Below are positions 61,753-64,000 of a stretch of 64,000 nt of DNA, one piece after another; position 1 is the first letter of the stretch, and each line of letters begins with the position of its first letter. The notes under the pieces were generated by a model, which was given only the letters and a program-made list of their open reading frames with translations, was not told where the DNA came from and did not search any database. The stretch comes from JAGREO01 sp020446285 (GTDB taxonomy: Bacteria; Pseudomonadota; Alphaproteobacteria; Geminicoccales; Geminicoccaceae), in NCBI GenBank assembly GCA_041398005.1, contig JAWKVP010000003.1, positions 248,001-312,000 on the forward strand, read 5' to 3'. The translations under genes were made by a program, and so were the position numbers.

Positions 61753-62188
61753 TCCCGACCTCCCGCCCATCCAGCGCGAGATGGCAACCGTGCGACCATT
61801 CGGAACTCAGCCATGACCCTTCTCCTGAAAATCGAATAGCAGCCTCGCACGACAGCTAATCCGGATTGTATAATGCTAGGTATAATTTTTTGATACTTAT
61901 CCGGCAAGACGCATGTGCCTGACGTTCGATCTTCGCCAACCCCTTTCAGCGGCAAATTATCCATTTGTGTATAAAAACTCTCTACTTTGACACTTGCTAC
62001 GCGACATGTGGATTGTTATCAGCAATACAGAAAATCAATGAATTACACATAGGAAGCGCCCTATATGATGATTCTGCGAAAAATCACATTTCGTTATACC
62101 GTTTTTGCGTTGCGGCGCGTTTTTCTGTGCGCCACAAAGAAAAGACTTTTTATACCCGCTCGTGGGGCCATGCGGGTCAGGAGCCATT
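61753..62188. other. Repressor control region (divergent)
   Basis: These 436 bases separate the minus-strand replication operon and the plus-strand repressor. They hold one perfect operator (61880-61896), one near match GTATAAAAACTCTCTAC (61969-61985) and half-sites ending in ATAC near 62099 and 62155. Two sequences near the DnaA-box consensus lie at about 61956 (TTATCCATT) and 62007 (TGTGGATTG). A 75-codon ORF here is not supported. Confidence 0.6.
61879..61907 (-). promoter_or_regulatory. Minus-strand early promoter with operator (site 7)
   Basis: On the minus strand TTGCCG (61902-61907) and TATACC (61879-61884) are 17 bases apart. The palindrome GTATAATTTTTTGATAC (61880-61896) overlaps the -10. 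It drives the replication operon, the equivalent of a lambdoid rightward promoter. Confidence 0.8.
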
Positions 62189-62824
62189 ATGACGCATTCA
62201 AAGGAATTTGCTTTTCGGGTGCGTTCGCGCCGGAAAGAGCTTGGTTACACGCAAGAAGGGCTTGCCAAAATGCTCGGTATGACCAAGGGCGGCGTGTCTC
62301 ATTGGGAAGTGAAGGGCCACATTCCACCTGGCGAGAGGCTGCTCGAACTCGCGGACCGCCTTCATTGCTCGGTCGAGTGGCTGCGCTTCGGGACCGGTGA
62401 AGGCGGCGATCGATCCGCTGCCATAGCAGGGGTTGTCTCTGATGGGGGAATCGTCCGAATGAAACGTGACGAAAAAAAAGAAATTGTGCCGCTACCCTCG
62501 CTCTTGGCTGGACGCAATGTGCGCGCTTGGCGTGTTCAAACCGCGAGCCTGGCTCCGCGCGTGTCGACTGGTGACATCATCTATACGGCGCCATCATCAT
62601 CCGATCTGGACCCAGAAAATTTGATCGGCTCGCTCGCGATTGTCCATTTGGCTGACGGCCGCACGATGCTGCGAGTGATCGAGCCGTCGGCTGAGGTGGA
62701 TCGATTCGCGCTCACTGCGCCAAACTTCTCGCCCATTGAAGTCAACCTCGACAGCCTTGAACCTGTCGTCCTGTCCATGCCTTCCGTAGGCCGCTCAATC
62801 CTCTTCGGAGCAGATCCCGAGTAA
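62189..62824 (+). CDS. CI-like phage repressor (HTH plus S24-like domain)
   Basis: This 211-residue protein has an N-terminal XRE HTH (RRKELGYTQEGLAKMLGMTK, GGVSHWEVKGHIPPGERLLE) and a C-terminal LexA/S24-like domain (RVSTGDIIYTAPSS, GSLAIVHLADGRTMLRVIEP). The position of the catalytic Ser motif reads TASLAP and that of the Lys appears to be Leu/Arg, so self-cleavage is doubtful. AGGAG precedes the ATG; the ORF upstream is not homologous. It probably binds the 17-bp operators across the prophage. A terminator follows. Confidence 0.85.
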   Translation: MTHSKEFAFRVRSRRKELGYTQEGLAKMLGMTKGGVSHWEVKGHIPPGERLLELADRLHCSVEWLRFGTGEGGDRSAAIAGVVSDGGIVRMKRDEKKEIVPLPSLLAGRNVRAWRVQTASLAPRVSTGDIIYTAPSSSDLDPENLIGSLAIVHLADGRTMLRVIEPSAEVDRFALTAPNFSPIEVNLDSLEPVVLSMPSVGRSILFGADPE

Positions 62825-62839
62825 GCGTCAGGCGATCGT

Positions 62840-62881
62840 AAATTTATTCGTCAGGGGTTCTCACTGCTGACGAATAAATTT
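62840..62881 (+). terminator. Terminator after the repressor gene
   Basis: A perfect 15-bp stem, AAATTTATTCGTCAG (62840-62854) with its complement (62867-62881), and a 12-base loop lie 15 bases past the repressor stop. They insulate it from the next promoter. The AT-rich base makes it able to act on both strands. Confidence 0.8.
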
Positions 62882-62883
62882 TG

Positions 62884-62912
62884 TTGCCTTTTTTGTATCA
62901 TTTTTTTATACT
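62884..62912 (+). promoter_or_regulatory. Phage promoter with operator (site 8)
   Basis: TTGCCT (62884-62889) and TATACT (62907-62912) are 17 bases apart, and GTATCATTTTTTTATAC (62895-62911) overlaps the -10. It drives the exonuclease operon. Confidence 0.82.
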
Positions 62913-62934
62913 TTTTGGACAAGTGAGGTATCAC

Positions 62935-63804
62935 ATGATTATACGCCCGTCATCCATATCGACGTTTCTGGACTGCGCCCGCCGGTGGGTTGCGCAGCAC
63001 ATGGCTGTGGAGGTGCGTGAGGCCGGTTATCGGCTCAACCGATTGCGCTCTCATGTCGGCGCCCCGATCGGCACCGGCGTGCATGGCGGTGCTGCTGTGG
63101 CTCTCGGCGAGAAAAAAGGACGCGAGATGCTTCCGGTCGGCGCTCGAGCTTCAGCTCTTGACGCTTCGGTCTCCGCCTTCGCGACAGCCATAGAGGAATT
63201 GTCTGGCTATTCGAACGGTATGAATTTCGATGCGACGGCTTCTGACCTGCCCATGGCCGAGAAGCAGGTCGTGCGCATGACCAAGGCCTATCTCGATAGT
63301 GTCGATCAGCGACCTACCTTGCAGCCGATGATTATCGAAGAACGGGCAGCCATCGATATTGGCGACGGCTTTGTTCTGTCCGGCCAGGTCGACTCGATCG
63401 TCGGCATCGAGGAAATCGGCCCAGCCAGCGAAATCAAGGATCTGAAGACGACCGGTGCGCGCGGCCTGCCGAACGTCGCCGGGCAGATCGGCTCGTACCG
63501 CATGATCCATGAAGGACATGGCCGTGCGATCGAACGAGCAAGCATCGACTTGGCTAAGCGCGTCCCGATGAAGAAGGCCCAGCCTGACATCCGCTTCTTG
63601 CCTGTCGATCTGGAAGAAGCAGAAAATCTTGCCCGCCTTTCTCTCGTGGAAATCAAACGTACTGTCCGAGCGTTTCGGCAGACGCGAAGTCCCAAGCTCA
63701 TCCGAGCCAACGCCGCCAGCGTGTTTTGCTCGGATCGCTTTTGCCCGGCCTACGGCACGGGATTCTGTCGCACTCCACTTCTCGACCTAGAGGATCGATC
63801 ATGA
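62935..63804 (+). CDS. PD-(D/E)XK exonuclease (Cas4/RecB-like), phage recombination
   Basis: This 289-residue protein resembles RecB/Cas4-type nucleases. It has an N-terminal MIIRPSSISTFLDCARRW with a Cys, the catalytic core SGQVDSIVGIEEIGPASEIK-DLKTTG (Asp, then Glu-x-Lys), QIGSYRMIHEG, and C-terminal Cys residues in SVFCSDRFCPAYGTGFCR, a likely iron-sulphur or zinc site. Such proteins supply 5'-3' resection for phage recombination. GAGG precedes the ATG. The stop overlaps the next gene by four bases. Confidence 0.82.
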   Translation: MIIRPSSISTFLDCARRWVAQHMAVEVREAGYRLNRLRSHVGAPIGTGVHGGAAVALGEKKGREMLPVGARASALDASVSAFATAIEELSGYSNGMNFDATASDLPMAEKQVVRMTKAYLDSVDQRPTLQPMIIEERAAIDIGDGFVLSGQVDSIVGIEEIGPASEIKDLKTTGARGLPNVAGQIGSYRMIHEGHGRAIERASIDLAKRVPMKKAQPDIRFLPVDLEEAENLARLSLVEIKRTVRAFRQTRSPKLIRANAASVFCSDRFCPAYGTGFCRTPLLDLEDRS

Positions 63805-64000
63805 ACCAGATCTCCGAACACCTTCCGACCGTGCCGCTCGAAATGAGCAATTCATCTGGCGGAAATGTCGTGGTTGCGACCATGAACACGAACATGGGGG
63901 CCAAGCGTGACATCATCCCGCGCGATCTCGGCCGCGTCATGATCCGCATCGAACAGATGGCCGAATATTTTGGGCGCGAGGGCTGGGAATATCGCATCCC
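63801..64000 (+). CDS. Phage protein, 3' end outside the window
   Basis: The first 66 residues (MNQISEHLPTVPLEMSNSSG, RVMIRIEQMAEYFGREGWEY) are visible. The position after a phage exonuclease suggests a recombination partner such as an annealing protein, but the sequence shown does not prove a family. Start coupling (ATGA) with the exonuclease gene is clear. Confidence 0.55.
   Translation, partial: MNQISEHLPTVPLEMSNSSGGNVVVATMNTNMGAKRDIIPRDLGRVMIRIEQMAEYFGREGWEYRI

Larger units (their letters stand above)
38910..64000. mobile_element. Prophage (left part, probably defective), extends past the window
   Basis: Continuous phage-type gene content starts right after tRNA-Val and runs to the window edge: endolysin and tail genes, antirepressor, CI-like repressor, replication proteins, exonuclease. 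Many genes overlap by four bases. A repeated 17-bp operator ties the parts together. No integrase, terminase, portal or capsid gene is visible. A deletion junction near 53.1 kb and an IS insertion at 45948-47901 indicate decay. Confidence 0.9.

Noticed and set aside
61965..62192. 75-codon ORF upstream of the repressor
   Set aside because: It lies in the operator region, has no ribosome-binding site and overlaps the repressor start.

Overview
The window is GC-rich bacterial DNA, most probably from an alphaproteobacterium whose family I cannot fix. The grounds are gene neighbourhoods typical of that class (dnaA beside rpsT, with mutM, ubiE, ubiB, coaBC and dut nearby), ubiquinone rather than menaquinone genes, and prophage proteins of types common in Rhizobiales and Rhodobacterales (DUF3768, DUF2786, Bro-N antirepressor). 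It falls into two unlike halves that meet at a tRNA-Val gene at 38835-38909.

Positions 1-38.8 kb are ordinary chromosome. They hold the end of an exopolysaccharide tyrosine autokinase, a DUF3108 protein, rpsD behind a promoter-hairpin leader that looks like an attenuator, thpR, a YfgM-like/bamB/der run, two regulators (XRE-type and RpiR), tag, osmC, a GNAT acetyltransferase and some small secreted proteins. The replication block gyrB-recF-dnaN-dnaA-rpsT follows on the minus strand, then an enoyl-CoA hydratase and mutM. The plus-strand run ubiE-ubiB-coaBC-dut-Rrf2-EamA comes next, then a Bcr/CflA exporter, an asparaginase, ppk1 with sixA, dusB, two tandem lipoproteins of the transferrin-binding-protein-like type, and a class I fumarase. 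Genes for envelope assembly, replication, cofactor synthesis and repair dominate.

Positions 38.9-64 kb are a prophage integrated at the 3' end of tRNA-Val; its right end and integrase lie outside the window. From the tRNA inward there is a minus-strand lysis and tail-fibre operon (38954-43807, with an M15 endolysin and a PL6-like beta-helix protein). Next is a plus-strand accessory stretch (43.9-50.9 kb) with DUF3768, hicAB, a broken antitoxin gene, an IS1634-type insertion sequence, a repeat-containing secreted protein and a Bro-N antirepressor. Then come a minus-strand tail protein, a beheaded tape-measure gene and a C-terminally cut antirestriction-methyltransferase/GNAT-like gene (50.9-54.2 kb). 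A divergent ParB-like gene leads a run of small early genes (54.4-59.6 kb). Minus-strand replication genes (59.5-61.8 kb), a CI-like repressor (62.2 kb) and a recombination operon starting with a PD-(D/E)XK exonuclease complete it. No terminase, portal or capsid gene is visible, and a deletion junction lies where tape measure and methyltransferase meet, so the phage is probably defective.

The most striking unannotated signal is a 17-bp palindromic operator, GTAT-N9-ATAC, seven times in the prophage plus one symmetric variant (GTCT-N9-AGAC). Each copy overlaps a -10 box of the form TATACN, and most have a -35 box exactly 17 bp upstream. The copies front the DUF3768 gene, the ParB-like gene, several early genes, both arms of the repressor region and, in the variant, a short non-coding unit ending in a strong terminator that may be a small RNA. 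Together they look like the complete regulon of the phage repressor.
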